Made by a program: the position numbers and the translations under genes
Notes under the pieces: generated by a model
What the model was told of the DNA's origin: nothing
Database searches by the model: none
Seen by the model: the letters and a program-made list of their open reading frames with translations, nothing else
In this document: positions 47,074-57,704 of the stretch, in pieces
Layout of the letters: each line of letters starts with the position of its first letter
Numbering within the stretch: position 1 is the stretch's first letter
Source: Virgibacillus salexigens
GTDB lineage: Bacteria > Bacillota > Bacilli > Bacillales > Amphibacillaceae
Assembly (NCBI RefSeq): GCF_014905415.1
Contig: NZ_BNEO01000001.1
Coordinates: forward strand, 1,576,037 to 1,640,036
Direction: 5' to 3'
Length of the DNA stretch: 64,000 nt

Positions 47074-49527
47074 ATGATGGATTCAATTACAAGAGTCGAA
47101 CCGAAAGCATTTAGAGCAGAACGCACCAAACAAATGGACAAGCTCCGTAATCGATTATATGCGAAACTTCGTGTAATTCTACTTGAACGGGGATGGCTGT
47201 TTTATATTATCGGGTTTCTATTAGGTCGTGCCGTTATTTTATCTGTCGTATCCCCGTTTGCGGTAGCCTTTTTAGCTACTATATGGCTAGTTCATAAAGA
47301 AAAAACATTAAAATCGATTGTAGCTGTTCTAATAGGTGCATTAAGCTACTCGTTAGACCATTCAATATTTATTGCACTAGCTATGCTTGTCTTTGTCTTC
47401 TTGGGCGGATTTTTTAAGAAAGCTAAAAATCAACAGGTCCTTATTCCTTTATTTGTATTTCTTTCCACGGTAGCAACTAGAGTATTTCAATACTCTATTT
47501 CTCAACAATTATCACCGTACGATTGGATGCTCGTATTTGTAGAAGGAGTATTAGGTACGGTTTTAGTATTAATATTTATGCAAAGCATTCCTTTATTATC
47601 ACCTAAACGTTATAACCCCGCTTTAAAAAATGAGGAGATCGTATGCATGATCATACTTATTGCCTCTATTCTTACTGGAACAATTGGATGGGAGCTTTAT
47701 GGTGCTTCATTTGAACAGGTATTTTCTCGTTATTTTGTATTATTACTTGCTTATGTCGGCGGGGCGGCAATTGGTTCTACAGTAGGGGTTGTGGCTGGGC
47801 TTATTTTGTCTCTAGCTAATGTAGCAAATCTATATCAAATGAGCTTACTTGCTTTTTCCGGACTGTTAGGAGGGTTATTAAAAGAAGGTAGAAAGCCAGG
47901 GGTTGCCGTTGGTTTATTTGTAGGAACTTTTCTTATAGGTATTTATGGCAATGCCAGTCAATTAGTTCCATCGATTTTGGAATCATCGATAGCAATTTTC
48001 TTCTTTTTACTAACGCCAGCAAGTTGGTTTAAGAAATTATCTCGTTATATTCCAGGAACAGAAGAATACACCAACGAACAGGAACAGTATTTACAGAAAG
48101 TGCGAAATGTTACTGCTAAACGGGTTGAGCAATTTTCAAATGTATTTCAGGCATTGTCCAATAGCTTTACTACGGTTGATGGACAAGTAGAAGAAGACCA
48201 GGAATCAAGAAGGGAGACGGATTATTTTCTAAGTCAAGTAACAGAGAAAACATGTCAAAATTGCTTTATGAAGGAAAGGTGTTGGCAGAAAGAATTTGAT
48301 AAGACATATTCGTTAATGGAGATGATGAAGGATGATATGGGAGAGGGTGGTAAACTTAATCGAAAGACGGCACGTGAGTTCGAAAGTTATTGCGTCAAGC
48401 CAAAGAAAGTTCTCGATGCAATGAAGGAAGAAATGTCTTATTTTGAAGCGAATCAAAAGCTTAAACAACAAGTGATGGAAAGTAAAAAACTGGTTGCAGA
48501 TCAATTACAAGGTGTTTCAGAAGTAATGGAGGATTTTGCAAAAGAGATATTAAAAGAACGTCAGCATCATGAGCAACAGGAATTGCAAATTGTTCACGCA
48601 TTGAAAAAAATGGGTATTGAACTAGAAAAATTAGAGATTTATCGTTTAGATAAGGGGAATGTAGATATAGAAATGACATTAACCTTCTATGATTATCATG
48701 GTGAGGGGTCAAAACTAATTGCGCCGGTATTATCAGATATTTTGAAAGAGGTTGTTGTGGTAAAGCAAGAAGAAATTGCACCATTTCCGAATGGATATAG
48801 TTATCTTGCATTCGGTTCTGCAAGAGAATTTGTAGTAGAGACAGGTGCTGCAAATGCAGCCAAAGGAGGAGGACTGGTTTCCGGTGATAGCTATACGACG
48901 ATTGAGCTTGGTGCAGGGAAGTATGCGATGGCGATTAGTGACGGTATGGGGAACGGAGAAAGGGCTCAAGAAGAAAGTGTAGAGACACTTCGATTGCTCC
49001 AACAAATCCTACAAACGGGTATACCGGAAAAGGTTGCGATTAAATCGATAAATTCAATTTTGTCTTTACGATCAACGGATGAAATGTTTGCTACCTTGGA
49101 TTTAGCAGTTATTGATTTACACAATGCGTTTGTACAGTTTCTTAAAATAGGATCGACACCAAGCTTTATTAAACGCGGGGATCAATTAATTAAGGTAGAA
49201 GCCAGTAATCTTCCAATGGGGATTATTCAGGAATTTGATGTTGACATTGTTAGTGAACAATTAATGTCAGATGATCTATTGATTATGATGAGTGACGGGA
49301 TTTTTGACGGTCCAAAACATGTAGAAAATACGGATATCTGGTTGAAACGGAAAATCCGTGATATGCGAACCAATGATCCGCAAGAAATAGCCGATTTAAT
49401 ACTGGAAGAAGTGATTCGTACCAGGTCAGGAGAAATAGAAGATGATATGACAGTGGTTGTAGCCAAAGTGATGAAAAACATTCCCAAATGGGCTTCTGTT
49501 CCAGTTTATCATGATAAAGCGCAATGA
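47074..49527 (+). CDS. spoIIE: Stage II sporulation protein E (serine phosphatase)
   Basis: Septum-bound PP2C phosphatase that dephosphorylates SpoIIAA and so releases sigma-F in the forespore; it also binds FtsZ. 817 residues, against 827 in B. subtilis. About ten membrane segments (about 45-330), a central regulatory/FtsZ region, and a C-terminal PP2C domain (about 590-810) with S-D-G-M-G-N-G and M-S-D-G-I-F-D-G. The ATG at 47074 is chosen: GAGGGAG lies 8 bases before it and the promoter start is about 47053. The long frame from 46945 would begin upstream of that promoter. Confidence 0.96.
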   Translation: MMDSITRVEPKAFRAERTKQMDKLRNRLYAKLRVILLERGWLFYIIGFLLGRAVILSVVSPFAVAFLATIWLVHKEKTLKSIVAVLIGALSYSLDHSIFIALAMLVFVFLGGFFKKAKNQQVLIPLFVFLSTVATRVFQYSISQQLSPYDWMLVFVEGVLGTVLVLIFMQSIPLLSPKRYNPALKNEEIVCMIILIASILTGTIGWELYGASFEQVFSRYFVLLLAYVGGAAIGSTVGVVAGLILSLANVANLYQMSLLAFSGLLGGLLKEGRKPGVAVGLFVGTFLIGIYGNASQLVPSILESSIAIFFFLLTPASWFKKLSRYIPGTEEYTNEQEQYLQKVRNVTAKRVEQFSNVFQALSNSFTTVDGQVEEDQESRRETDYFLSQVTEKTCQNCFMKERCWQKEFDKTYSLMEMMKDDMGEGGKLNRKTAREFESYCVKPKKVLDAMKEEMSYFEANQKLKQQVMESKKLVADQLQGVSEVMEDFAKEILKERQHHEQQELQIVHALKKMGIELEKLEIYRLDKGNVDIEMTLTFYDYHGEGSKLIAPVLSDILKEVVVVKQEEIAPFPNGYSYLAFGSAREFVVETGAANAAKGGGLVSGDSYTTIELGAGKYAMAISDGMGNGERAQEESVETLRLLQQILQTGIPEKVAIKSINSILSLRSTDEMFATLDLAVIDLHNAFVQFLKIGSTPSFIKRGDQLIKVEASNLPMGIIQEFDVDIVSEQLMSDDLLIMMSDGIFDGPKHVENTDIWLKRKIRDMRTNDPQEIADLILEEVIRTRSGEIEDDMTVVVAKVMKNIPKWASVPVYHDKAQ

Positions 49528-49655
49528 AAAATAAAATCGTTTCAGTTGAATTCCATTGTTTCAACCAACCGTATACCTCCCCTGTTCTCTTCCGCGATAC
49601 CATGTATAGATAGCTATAAAACTGGCGATGATGGTACTGAAAAGTTGGGAGGTAG

Positions 49656-50396
49656 ATGGTGTTGAAAAAAGGTACGCTTAAACAAATCTTGTTAATCACC
49701 GACGGGTGTTCGAACAAAGGAGAGGACCCCGCCGCTACTGCATCATTGGCAAATCAGCAAGGAATTACCGTAAACGTAATTGGTATTTTAGAAGATGATC
49801 AATCTGAACAACCAGAGGGCCTTAAAGAAGTAGAAGACATTGCCTTATCTGGTGGTGGAGTCAGTCAGCTTGTTTATAAACAAGCTCTATCCCAAACCGT
49901 ACAAACGGTAACAAAACAAGCAATGACACAAACCCTGCAAGGATTTGTAAATAAAGAATTACAGCAAATCTTAGGACAGGATCAATCGCTAGAGGATTTA
50001 GAACCGGAAAAACGAGGAGAAGTTATGGAAGTAGTTGAAGACATGGGAGAAACCTGTGATCTTGAAGTGCTTGTTTTAGTAGATACTAGTGCAAGCATGC
50101 ATGATAAACTACCAACAGTAAAAGAAGCATTAATTGATCTATCTATTAGTTTGAATTCTCGTATTGGCCGTAATCGATTTTGCATTTTCAACTTTCCGGG
50201 TAAACGCAAGGATATCCAAAAAGTGTTAGATTGGTCTCCTGCTTTGGATTCAATATCAAGTATTTTTCCGAAGCTTACAAGTGGTGGAATTACACCTACT
50301 GGTCCTGCCATTCGCGAGGCAATGTATCAATTTGGTAAGAAGACCTTGCTAAGGAGCTTGAGGGATGAAGATGAATCAGGAATGGAAGAAGCATAG
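49656..50396 (+). CDS. yabS: VWA-domain protein YabS
   Basis: 246 residues. Two acidic metal-site-like stretches: L-L-I-T-D-G-C-S-N-K-G-E-D near the start and L-V-D-T-S-A-S-M (about 139-146), the latter a von Willebrand A MIDAS D-x-S-x-S. Function unknown; it always precedes the kinase yabT. The ATG at 49656 aligns with B. subtilis YabS, though GGGAGG is only 3 bases away; a GTG or TTG 1-2 codons later is possible. Overlaps yabT by 32 bases. Confidence 0.9.
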   Translation: MVLKKGTLKQILLITDGCSNKGEDPAATASLANQQGITVNVIGILEDDQSEQPEGLKEVEDIALSGGGVSQLVYKQALSQTVQTVTKQAMTQTLQGFVNKELQQILGQDQSLEDLEPEKRGEVMEVVEDMGETCDLEVLVLVDTSASMHDKLPTVKEALIDLSISLNSRIGRNRFCIFNFPGKRKDIQKVLDWSPALDSISSIFPKLTSGGITPTGPAIREAMYQFGKKTLLRSLRDEDESGMEEA

Positions 50397-51303
50397 TACA
50401 GTTGTTCGCCCTGGAATGTACATTCAAGGGAAATGGCATAAGAAGGTTTACGTTATTAAACAAAAGCTGGGAGCAGGAGCAATTGGTTCTGTTTATTTAT
50501 GCGAAGCAAATGGAAAGCCTGCTGCATTGAAAATCAGCGATAAACGTTCATCGATGACCGTTGAAGTTAATGTGCTTAAGTCATTAGGGAGGGTCCAAGG
50601 GAGTCGACTTGGACCTTCTTTATTAGATGTAGATGATTGGACAGCACCTTCCGGGGAAAAATATTCTTTCTATGTGATGGAATATTTACAGGGAGAACCA
50701 ATGTCTGCTTATATTAGACAGCATGGTAAAGAATGGATAGGGGTATTTATGTTGCAACTATTAGAAGACTTAGAGCAGCTTCATCAGCATGGATGGGTAT
50801 TTGGTGATTTAAAAATAGATAATTTACTTATCGTCTTATCCCCACCAAGAGTCAGATGGGTAGATGTTGGTGGTACAACTCAAGTAGGCAGAGCAATAAA
50901 GGAATACACCGAATTCTATGATCGTGGTTATTGGGGGATGGGAACACGAAAAGCAGAGCCTAGCTATGATTTATTTGCATTTGTAATGGTTTTTTTAACT
51001 ATCTACTATCCAAATCGTTTTAATAAAGACACACAACCAGAAAAGATGCTGTTTCGAAAAATTGACGAGGCAAAAGGGTTACGGCCGTACCGTTTAGTGC
51101 TGAGGAAAGCGTTGATAGGCAAATATGTAACCAGCTCCCAAATGAAAAAAGAATTATTGCAAGTTATCCACAATATCCAAAAACAGCATACAGTAACTGG
51201 AAATCAAGCACAACCAACGAGACAAGACCCTTTTTTGCTTGAAGCTGCAGGCATTTCCTTTTTAGCAGCAAGTTATTATCTAATTTCTTTGCTTTTTCAG
51301 TGA
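50365..51303 (+). CDS. yabT: Membrane serine/threonine protein kinase YabT
   Basis: 312-residue Hanks-type kinase, in B. subtilis a DNA-activated sporulation kinase acting on RecA. Glycine loop L-G-A-G-A-I-G-S-V-Y, lysine in A-A-L-K-I-S, catalytic F-G-D-L-K-I-D-N in place of H-R-D-L-K, and V-D-V-G-G-T-T instead of D-F-G. This degeneracy is shared with B. subtilis YabT. A C-terminal membrane segment (about 295-311) anchors it. ATG with AAGGAG 8 bases upstream. Confidence 0.94.
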   Translation: MKMNQEWKKHSTVVRPGMYIQGKWHKKVYVIKQKLGAGAIGSVYLCEANGKPAALKISDKRSSMTVEVNVLKSLGRVQGSRLGPSLLDVDDWTAPSGEKYSFYVMEYLQGEPMSAYIRQHGKEWIGVFMLQLLEDLEQLHQHGWVFGDLKIDNLLIVLSPPRVRWVDVGGTTQVGRAIKEYTEFYDRGYWGMGTRKAEPSYDLFAFVMVFLTIYYPNRFNKDTQPEKMLFRKIDEAKGLRPYRLVLRKALIGKYVTSSQMKKELLQVIHNIQKQHTVTGNQAQPTRQDPFLLEAAGISFLAASYYLISLLFQ

Positions 51304-51354
51304 TTATGATTATGGTACGATAAAAGTAGAATTGCTCTGTTGGAGATGGACAAA

Positions 51355-52746
51355 TTGAACAGGAAAGTAACACAGTTTATAAACAAACATGATTTATTTG
51401 AGAAAGGTACTACGATACTTGTGGGGGTCTCAGGTGGCCCTGATTCTATGGCTCTCCTTTATTATTTAAATTCAATAAAGGATGACTGGGGATTACGTAT
51501 TATTGCTTTGACAGTGGATCATCAATTGCGTGGTACAGAGTCTTTAGAAGATCTCCAGTTTGTGCAGCAAAAATGTAGGGAATGGAATATTGAGTTTAAA
51601 GGTACTTCTGTAGATGTCCCTGATTATAAACAGCAGTACAAAGTTGGTACACAAGTAGCAGCAAGAGAATTACGTTATAATTACTTTTATGAGCAAATGG
51701 AGTTATTTCATGCAAATTGTTTAGTATTGGGACATCATGGTGATGATCAGGCAGAAACAATGCTCATGCGTTTAGTTCGATCTGCTGATTCTCAATCGCT
51801 AGCGGGTATTCCCGTAAAGCGGCCATTTGCTAAAGGTTTGATTGTACGACCATTTCTTTGCGTAACGAAAGATGAAATTTGGCAGTATTGTAGACGTCAT
51901 GACATTGAATCTAGAATTGATCCGTCAAATCAGGAAACCACTTATACGAGAAATTTTTTCAGAAAGCATGTACTACCATTAATAAAAGAGAAAAATAGTA
52001 ATATACATACTACAATACAGCATTTAAGCGAAACCTTACATGCAGATCAATCGTATTTAAAGCAGCAAGCAGAAAAAATGACCCATGATATTGTTTTGTT
52101 TGATAAGAAAAATAAGCTTTTGTCTTTTTCTATTCCCACATTCAAAACATATGCATTTGCTTTACAAAGACGTGCCTATCATCTAATATTAAACTATCTG
52201 TATATTGATTTACCGAAGGATTTATCTTATGTCCATGAGGAGCAGTTTTTTTCGTTATTGCACCATCAAACTGGGAATACTCGACTCGATTTCCCTGAAG
52301 GGCTAAAGATAGAAAAATCATATGATCAGATACGTATTTCTTTCAATCAAGACGGCCGTCCCGATTCTTATCATAAACTATTGGAAGTTCCTGGTAGAGC
52401 AGTTTTGCCAGATGGTTCAGTAATTATTGCTGAATACGTAGAGAATTCTCTAGAACAATCCGAATTCACCTTTGTGTGTTACAAAGAGCAAGTAGAATTA
52501 CCATTACATATTCGAACACGTGAGCAAGGGGATAGAATGCGTTGGAAGGGATTAAAGGGAAGCAAGAAAGTCAAGGACATCTTTATAGATGCTAAAATTC
52601 CAAGGTTTCAGCGAGAAAATTGGCCAATTGTTACGGATAATCAAGGAACTGTTTTATGGCTAGTAGGATTGAAAAAGGGACAACCTGCAAAAAGGGTGTT
52701 AGGTGCATCACTTATACAACTATATTATGACAAAGGCAACATGTAG
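51355..52746 (+). CDS. tilS: tRNA(Ile)-lysidine synthetase
   Basis: Adds lysine to C34 of tRNA-Ile(CAT), giving lysidine. 463 residues with the PP-loop S-G-G-P-D-S-M (26-32), N-terminal N-type ATP pyrophosphatase fold and a C-terminal TilS domain ([22 protein letters not shown]). The TTG at 51355 gives [12 protein letters not shown], aligning with B. subtilis, and GGAG lies 9 bases upstream. Alternatives are TTG 51340 and ATG 51346, which overlap that site. Confidence 0.95.
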   Translation: MNRKVTQFINKHDLFEKGTTILVGVSGGPDSMALLYYLNSIKDDWGLRIIALTVDHQLRGTESLEDLQFVQQKCREWNIEFKGTSVDVPDYKQQYKVGTQVAARELRYNYFYEQMELFHANCLVLGHHGDDQAETMLMRLVRSADSQSLAGIPVKRPFAKGLIVRPFLCVTKDEIWQYCRRHDIESRIDPSNQETTYTRNFFRKHVLPLIKEKNSNIHTTIQHLSETLHADQSYLKQQAEKMTHDIVLFDKKNKLLSFSIPTFKTYAFALQRRAYHLILNYLYIDLPKDLSYVHEEQFFSLLHHQTGNTRLDFPEGLKIEKSYDQIRISFNQDGRPDSYHKLLEVPGRAVLPDGSVIIAEYVENSLEQSEFTFVCYKEQVELPLHIRTREQGDRMRWKGLKGSKKVKDIFIDAKIPRFQRENWPIVTDNQGTVLWLVGLKKGQPAKRVLGASLIQLYYDKGNM

Positions 52747-52759
52747 GAGGAGCAGACAT

Positions 52760-53302
52760 ATGCATAATGATATTAAAGAAGTATTAATATCAGAGGAAGA
52801 AATCGCAATTAAGTGTAAGGAATTAGGACAGCAATTAACTGAAGAATACGATGGGAAATTCCCGCTTGCTATTGGTGTCCTAAAAGGCGCAATGCCGTTT
52901 ATGTCAGATATTTTACGCTACACACAAACACATTTAGAAATGGATTTTATGGATGTATCAAGCTATGGTGGCGAAATGCGTTCATCAGGTGAGGTTAAAA
53001 TTGTAAAAGACTTAGATACAAAAGTAGAAGGTCGCGATTTACTAATTATAGAAGACATTATCGATAGTGGATTAACATTAAGTTACCTTGTGGATTTATT
53101 TAAATATCGAAAAGCGAATTCTATTAAGATTGTTACTCTACTGGATAAACCATCTGGGCGTACTGCAGCTATTAAGGCAGATTTAATTGGTTTTGAAGTT
53201 CCGAATGAATTCGTCGTTGGATATGGTTTGGATTATCAGGAAAAATACCGAAACCTTCCATATATCGGTGTATTAAAACCAGAAATATATGGTGGAGAAT
53301 AA
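52760..53302 (+). CDS. hprT: Hypoxanthine phosphoribosyltransferase
   Basis: Salvages hypoxanthine (and guanine) with PRPP. 180 residues, the same as in B. subtilis. PRPP motif [13 protein letters not shown]. The protein binds TilS, and with it FtsH expression, in B. subtilis. ATG at 52760 with AGGAGG 8 bases upstream, 13 bases after tilS. Confidence 0.97.
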   Translation: MHNDIKEVLISEEEIAIKCKELGQQLTEEYDGKFPLAIGVLKGAMPFMSDILRYTQTHLEMDFMDVSSYGGEMRSSGEVKIVKDLDTKVEGRDLLIIEDIIDSGLTLSYLVDLFKYRKANSIKIVTLLDKPSGRTAAIKADLIGFEVPNEFVVGYGLDYQEKYRNLPYIGVLKPEIYGGE

Positions 53303-53371
53303 TATTAATTTTCTAGTGGAAGAATGAGATACATCATAGAAATAAAAATGCTGTTTTTTAAGTGAAATTAG

Positions 53372-53401
53372 TTGTATTCCAACTTTTTTGTATGGTACGA
53401 T
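53372..53401 (+). promoter_or_regulatory. Probable sigma-A promoter of ftsH
   Basis: TTGTAT (53372-53377), 18 bp, TACGAT (53396-53401). Confidence 0.5.
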
Positions 53402-53437
53402 GTTATATAGTTTTTCCCGCTTGGGAGGAGGTAAGCA

Positions 53438-55507
53438 ATGAACCGGATATTTCGGAATGTGTTCTTTTGGATACTTATTTTCTTCGTTATTATAGGAGTC
53501 ATTGGAGTATTCAATGGACAGAATGAAGAAGCAGAACAATTCAATGTTAAGCAATTTATGGATGCTTTAAATAGTGGCGAGATTCAAGAAATGACGATGC
53601 AACCAGCAAACGGAATTATGCGAATTAGTGGTAATTTGAATGAGGGCGACCAGCAATTTGTTGCACAAGTCCCAGATAACACAGAAATCATCGCATCTAT
53701 TACTGAACAAGCCAATGATCAAAGTGTACTTCATGTTGAAGAAGAAGAGCAACCAAGTGCATGGGTAACATTTTTAACGACGATGATTCCATTTTTAATC
53801 ATCGGGTTATTCTTCCTGTTCATCCTTAGCCAAGCCCAAGGTGGCGGCGGTGGTGGCCGTGTTATGAACTTTGGAAAAAGCAAGGCGAAAATGTACAGTG
53901 AAGATAAGAAAAAGGTTCGCTTTAAGGATGTCGCTGGGGCGGACGAAGAAAAACAAGAACTTGTAGAAGTTGTAGACTTCCTAAAAGATCCGCGTAAATT
54001 TTCAACCGTAGGAGCAAGAATTCCTAAAGGGGTGCTTTTAGTTGGACCTCCAGGAACAGGTAAAACCTTACTTGCACGTGCAGTAGCAGGTGAAGCAGGA
54101 ACACCATTCTTCTCGATTAGTGGTTCTGATTTCGTGGAAATGTTCGTAGGTGTCGGTGCATCCCGTGTCCGAGACTTATTTGAAAATGCTAAAAAGAATG
54201 CTCCTTGTATTATATTTATAGATGAAATTGATGCCGTTGGTAGACAGCGTGGTGCTGGTCTTGGCGGCGGACATGATGAACGTGAACAAACATTAAACCA
54301 ATTACTTGTAGAAATGGATGGATTTGGTGTTAATGAAGGAATTATTATCATTGCAGCAACCAACCGTGCCGATATTCTTGACCCTGCATTATTACGTCCA
54401 GGTCGTTTTGACCGTCAGATTACCGTTGATCGACCAGATGTAAAAGGACGTGAAGAAGTACTACAAGTACATGCTAGGAATAAACCTTTGGCTGATAATG
54501 TTGATGTGAAAACAATAGCAATGCGTACACCTGGATTCTCGGGCGCCGACCTAGAGAACTTATTGAATGAAGCAGCTCTTGTTGCTGCAAGGCGGGACAG
54601 CAAATCGATTGATATGATAGATGTTGATGAAGCCATTGATCGTGTCATTGCGGGTCCTGCTAAGAAGAGTAGAGTTATCTCTAAAAAAGAACGAAATATT
54701 GTAGCTCATCATGAAAGTGGACATACGGTAATTGGTATGGTATTAGATGATGCGGATATGGTACATAAGGTTACTATTGTTCCACGCGGTCAAGCAGGTG
54801 GTTACGCTGTGATGCTACCTAGGGAAGATCGTTACTTTATGACGAAACCAGAATTATTTGATAAGATCACTGGATTGCTAGGTGGTCGCGTAGCTGAAGA
54901 AATCATGTTTGGAGAAGTAAGTACGGGTGCTCATAATGATTTCCAACGTGCGACTGGAATTGCTCGTAAGATGATTACCGAGTATGGTATGAGTGAAAAA
55001 ATTGGTCCGTTACAATTTACAAGTGGCGGTGGTGAGGTATTTCTTGGTCGAGATCTTAACAATGATCAAAACTATAGTGATGCAATTGCTCATGACATTG
55101 ACCAAGAAATGCAAAACTTCATCAATTATTGTTATGATCGTGCTAAAACCATACTTACAGAACACAAAGATAAGTTAGAATTAATAGCACAAACTTTACT
55201 TGAGGTAGAGACACTAGATGCAAAACAAATTAAGTCGCTGTTCGAAGAAGGTAAACTTCCTGAACCAGAGGAATCTGAATCATTAAAAGTTAATATTCAA
55301 TCTAATGATAAGGATGAATCTCCAGAAACATTCGAGGAAGCAAAAGATAAAGCGAATAAGAAATTTGAAGAAGACCTTGAAGATGGCATTACAACAAATA
55401 ATAAGCCAACTTCATCTAATGGAACAACTTCAAAAAATCCACCTTCAACAGATGAGATAACAACAGATAATAAACCATCAGCAGATGATGAAGAGAAAAA
55501 AGATTAA
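53438..55507 (+). CDS. ftsH: ATP-dependent membrane zinc protease FtsH
   Basis: Hexameric AAA+ protease of the membrane that degrades misfolded proteins and regulators; needed for sporulation through Spo0E-type phosphatase turnover in B. subtilis. 689 residues. Two membrane spans (about 7-27 and 108-130), Walker A G-P-P-G-T-G-K-T (203-210), second region of homology, and zinc site H425-E-S-G-H429. It has a long acidic, Asn/Thr/Ser-rich tail (about 620-689) of low complexity, longer than in the 637-residue B. subtilis protein. GGGAGGAGG before the ATG. Confidence 0.98.
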   Translation: MNRIFRNVFFWILIFFVIIGVIGVFNGQNEEAEQFNVKQFMDALNSGEIQEMTMQPANGIMRISGNLNEGDQQFVAQVPDNTEIIASITEQANDQSVLHVEEEEQPSAWVTFLTTMIPFLIIGLFFLFILSQAQGGGGGGRVMNFGKSKAKMYSEDKKKVRFKDVAGADEEKQELVEVVDFLKDPRKFSTVGARIPKGVLLVGPPGTGKTLLARAVAGEAGTPFFSISGSDFVEMFVGVGASRVRDLFENAKKNAPCIIFIDEIDAVGRQRGAGLGGGHDEREQTLNQLLVEMDGFGVNEGIIIIAATNRADILDPALLRPGRFDRQITVDRPDVKGREEVLQVHARNKPLADNVDVKTIAMRTPGFSGADLENLLNEAALVAARRDSKSIDMIDVDEAIDRVIAGPAKKSRVISKKERNIVAHHESGHTVIGMVLDDADMVHKVTIVPRGQAGGYAVMLPREDRYFMTKPELFDKITGLLGGRVAEEIMFGEVSTGAHNDFQRATGIARKMITEYGMSEKIGPLQFTSGGGEVFLGRDLNNDQNYSDAIAHDIDQEMQNFINYCYDRAKTILTEHKDKLELIAQTLLEVETLDAKQIKSLFEEGKLPEPEESESLKVNIQSNDKDESPETFEEAKDKANKKFEEDLEDGITTNNKPTSSNGTTSKNPPSTDEITTDNKPSADDEEKKD

Positions 55508-55530
55508 TACAGCTAGAATGTAAATGAACA

Positions 55531-55586
55531 ATGACACGAAGTTCAACCGCTTGTTAAAGGGCAAGAACTTCGTGTCATTTTTTTGC
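55531..55586 (+). terminator. Terminator of ftsH
   Basis: Perfect 14-bp stem ATGACACGAAGTTC (55531-55544) with GAACTTCGTGTCAT (55565-55578) and seven T. Confidence 0.95.
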
Positions 55587-55595
55587 ATGTAAAGA

Positions 55596-55831
55596 AAAGG
55601 TGGTATATAGGATTTGGTTTATTAAAGAATAAGTATAGGTGGAAATAGAGCATACGTGTAATGGTAAGGTGATACCACTTTTCGATGGCATAAGGTAGAC
55701 AATTGCACATACATCATATGCTTCAGTTCATATAGGTTTGTGCTCTGTCTATAAATTGCACACACTAACAAAGACAAACAGTACCTTTCTTCTCACTGTT
55801 GGCTGTCAGAATAAAGGTAAGTGTGTTTTGC
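55596..55831 (+). ncRNA. Highly structured intergenic segment between ftsH and coaX (RNA candidate)
   Basis: Within the 433-bp gap three long-range pairings occur in order. (1) AAAGGTGGTAT (55596-55606) with ATACCACTTTT (55672-55682), 11 pairs including one G-T. (2) A nested hairpin, TAGACA/TGTCTA (55696-55701, 55746-55751), GCACA/TGTGC (55705-55709, 55739-55743), ATATG/CATAT (55716-55720, 55729-55733). (3) ACACACT/AGTGTGT (55760-55766, 55820-55826) stacked on TACCTTT/AAAGGTA (55782-55788, 55813-55819). No ORF with a ribosome site is present. It may be a cis-acting leader of coaX or a separate RNA; no known riboswitch consensus was recognised. A weak TATATT (55874-55879) could be the coaX -10. 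Confidence 0.45.
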
Positions 55832-55940
55832 TCATAACTAGTCGGTTTAATATATATTCCCTTTTAAATATGGTATATTAAAAAAATAAGCGTATCCTTT
55901 GGTTCTAATCCAAATTTGAGAAAGAAAGGTATGGAAGTTT

Positions 55941-56735
55941 ATGTTGTTTGTACTTGATGTTGGGAATACCAACACAGTATTAGGAGTATTTGAAAAAGAT
56001 CAATTAAAGCATCAATGGCGGATAAAAACAGACCGTTATAAAACAGAAGATGAATTTGGAATGCTAATTAAATCCTTATTTGATCATAGTGGAATTGCGA
56101 TTTCAGAGATAAAGGGTGTTATTATATCTTCTGTAGTTCCGCCGATCATGTATGCTTTAGAAAAAATGAGTAAAGATTATTTCCATCTTGAGCCGATGAT
56201 TATTGGAAAAGAAACGGTACATTCTTTCTTAAACATGCGTTATCCTAATCCAAGAGAAATTGGTGCAGATAGAGTGGTCAATGCAGTAGGGGCAATAGAA
56301 GATTATGGATCGCCATTAATTGTAATTGATTTTGGCACTGCCACTACGTATTGCTTTATTAACAAGGACAAAGAATATTATGGAGGAGTTATCTCCCCAG
56401 GAATCAATATTTCAATGGAAGCACTATATAGCAAAGCTTCTAAATTACCGCGAATAGAGATTCAAGCTCCTACAAGTGTAATTGGGTCTTCGACTGTGGA
56501 AGCAATGCAGTCTGGTGCTTTCTATGGTTATGTAGGACAAGTTGATGGGATCGTTCGCCGAATTAAAAGTGAAATGCAAGTAGAAGCTACGGTCATTGCT
56601 ACAGGTGGTTTAGCATCATTAATTGCCTATGAATCAGAAACGATTGACCATGTAGATCCATACTTAACATTAAAAGGACTTTATCTTATTTATAATAAAA
56701 ACAAAGCGAGCTGGAAAGGAGAAGAGACAACATGA
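55941..56735 (+). CDS. coaX: Type III pantothenate kinase
   Basis: First step of coenzyme A synthesis. 264 residues. Phosphate-binding [10 protein letters not shown] (6-15), G-A-D-R-V-V-N-A and D-F-G-T-A-T-T are the type III (ASKHA) motifs. ATG with GAAAGG about 9 bases upstream; preceded by the structured intergenic segment. Overlaps hslO by 4 bases. Confidence 0.96.
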   Translation: MLFVLDVGNTNTVLGVFEKDQLKHQWRIKTDRYKTEDEFGMLIKSLFDHSGIAISEIKGVIISSVVPPIMYALEKMSKDYFHLEPMIIGKETVHSFLNMRYPNPREIGADRVVNAVGAIEDYGSPLIVIDFGTATTYCFINKDKEYYGGVISPGINISMEALYSKASKLPRIEIQAPTSVIGSSTVEAMQSGAFYGYVGQVDGIVRRIKSEMQVEATVIATGGLASLIAYESETIDHVDPYLTLKGLYLIYNKNKASWKGEETT

Positions 56736-57610
56736 AGGACTTTATATTAAAAGCAACAGCTTACGATGGTATGATTCGAGCTTATGCAGCTTCATCAACG
56801 GATACTGTTGAAGAAGCAAGAATGCGCCATGATACGTGGGCAACCACTTCTGCTGCGCTAGGCAGAACAATTACCATCACTGCATTGATGGGTGCCATGC
56901 TTAAAGGGGACGATTCCATCACATCGAAGGTTTTGGGGGATGGACCAATTGGTGCGATAATTGCGGATGCAAATGCAAAAGGTGAGGTACGAGGATATGT
57001 TCAAAATCCCCATGTCGATTTTGACTTGAATGATAAAGGAAAATTAGATGTTGCTCGGGCAGTGGGTACAAATGGAAGTATAAGTGTCATTAAGGATTTA
57101 GGTTTAAAGGATTTCTTTACTGGAGAAGTTCCGATTATTTCCGGGGAAATTAGTGAAGATTTTACGTACTATTTCGCCAATTCAGAGCAGGTACCTACAG
57201 CAGTTGGTGCAGGAGTACTTGTGAATCCTGATCATAGTATATTGGCGGCGGGTGGTTTTATCGTACAGGTTATGCCTGGAGCAAGTGAAGAAGTAATTAA
57301 TCAGCTAGAGGAACAAATTCAGTCTTTTCCGGCAATATCTACTTTAATTCGAGAAGGGAATACACCTGAACAAATACTGCATCGACTGTTTGGAGAGAAT
57401 GAAATTAAGGTACATGAGTCGATTCCACTGGAATTTCGTTGTAATTGTTCAAAAGAACGCTTAGAACGAGCAATAAAAGGCTTAGGAAAAGATGAAATTC
57501 AATCAATGATTGATGAAGATAACGGGGCAGAGGCGAATTGCCATTTCTGTAATCAGTCTTACCAATTTTCAGAAGAAGAGTTAGTTACGTTAAAAAATCA
57601 AATTGGTTAA
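56732..57610 (+). CDS. hslO: Redox-regulated chaperone Hsp33
   Basis: Chaperone activated by oxidation. 292 residues; C-terminal zinc switch C-N-C (about 235-237) and C-H-F-C (about 269-272). The ATG overlaps the coaX stop, with GGAAAGGAG upstream. Same coaX-hslO-yacD-cysK order as in B. subtilis. Confidence 0.97.
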   Translation: MKDFILKATAYDGMIRAYAASSTDTVEEARMRHDTWATTSAALGRTITITALMGAMLKGDDSITSKVLGDGPIGAIIADANAKGEVRGYVQNPHVDFDLNDKGKLDVARAVGTNGSISVIKDLGLKDFFTGEVPIISGEISEDFTYYFANSEQVPTAVGAGVLVNPDHSILAAGGFIVQVMPGASEEVINQLEEQIQSFPAISTLIREGNTPEQILHRLFGENEIKVHESIPLEFRCNCSKERLERAIKGLGKDEIQSMIDEDNGAEANCHFCNQSYQFSEEELVTLKNQIG

Positions 57611-57612
57611 TT

Positions 57613-57645
57613 ACATTCAGGGATTTTCCCTGGATGTTTATTATA
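57613..57645 (+). terminator. Probable terminator of hslO
   Basis: ACATTCAGGG (57613-57622) opposite CCCTGGATGT (57628-57637), followed by TTATTATAATT. Confidence 0.65.
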
Positions 57646-57704
57646 ATTACCTGTATAGTTCGTATAACCGTGCCTTAGGTACCGTAGGGTTATAGGGGGA
57701 ACAA

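Noticed and set aside
48461..48853. Overlapping minus-strand frames within spoIIE.
   Set aside because: Shadows of the codon pattern of spoIIE; no start signals and no family resemblance.
53731..54363. 210-codon open frame on the minus strand within ftsH.
   Set aside because: Antisense shadow of a highly conserved coding region, with no ribosome site or recognisable product.
55665..55685. AAGGTGATACCAC recalls the T-box sequence AGGGTGGNACCGCG.
   Set aside because: Only a partial match, with no antiterminator partner or terminator after it, and coaX is not a T-box gene; it is better explained as the 3' arm of the 11-bp helix.
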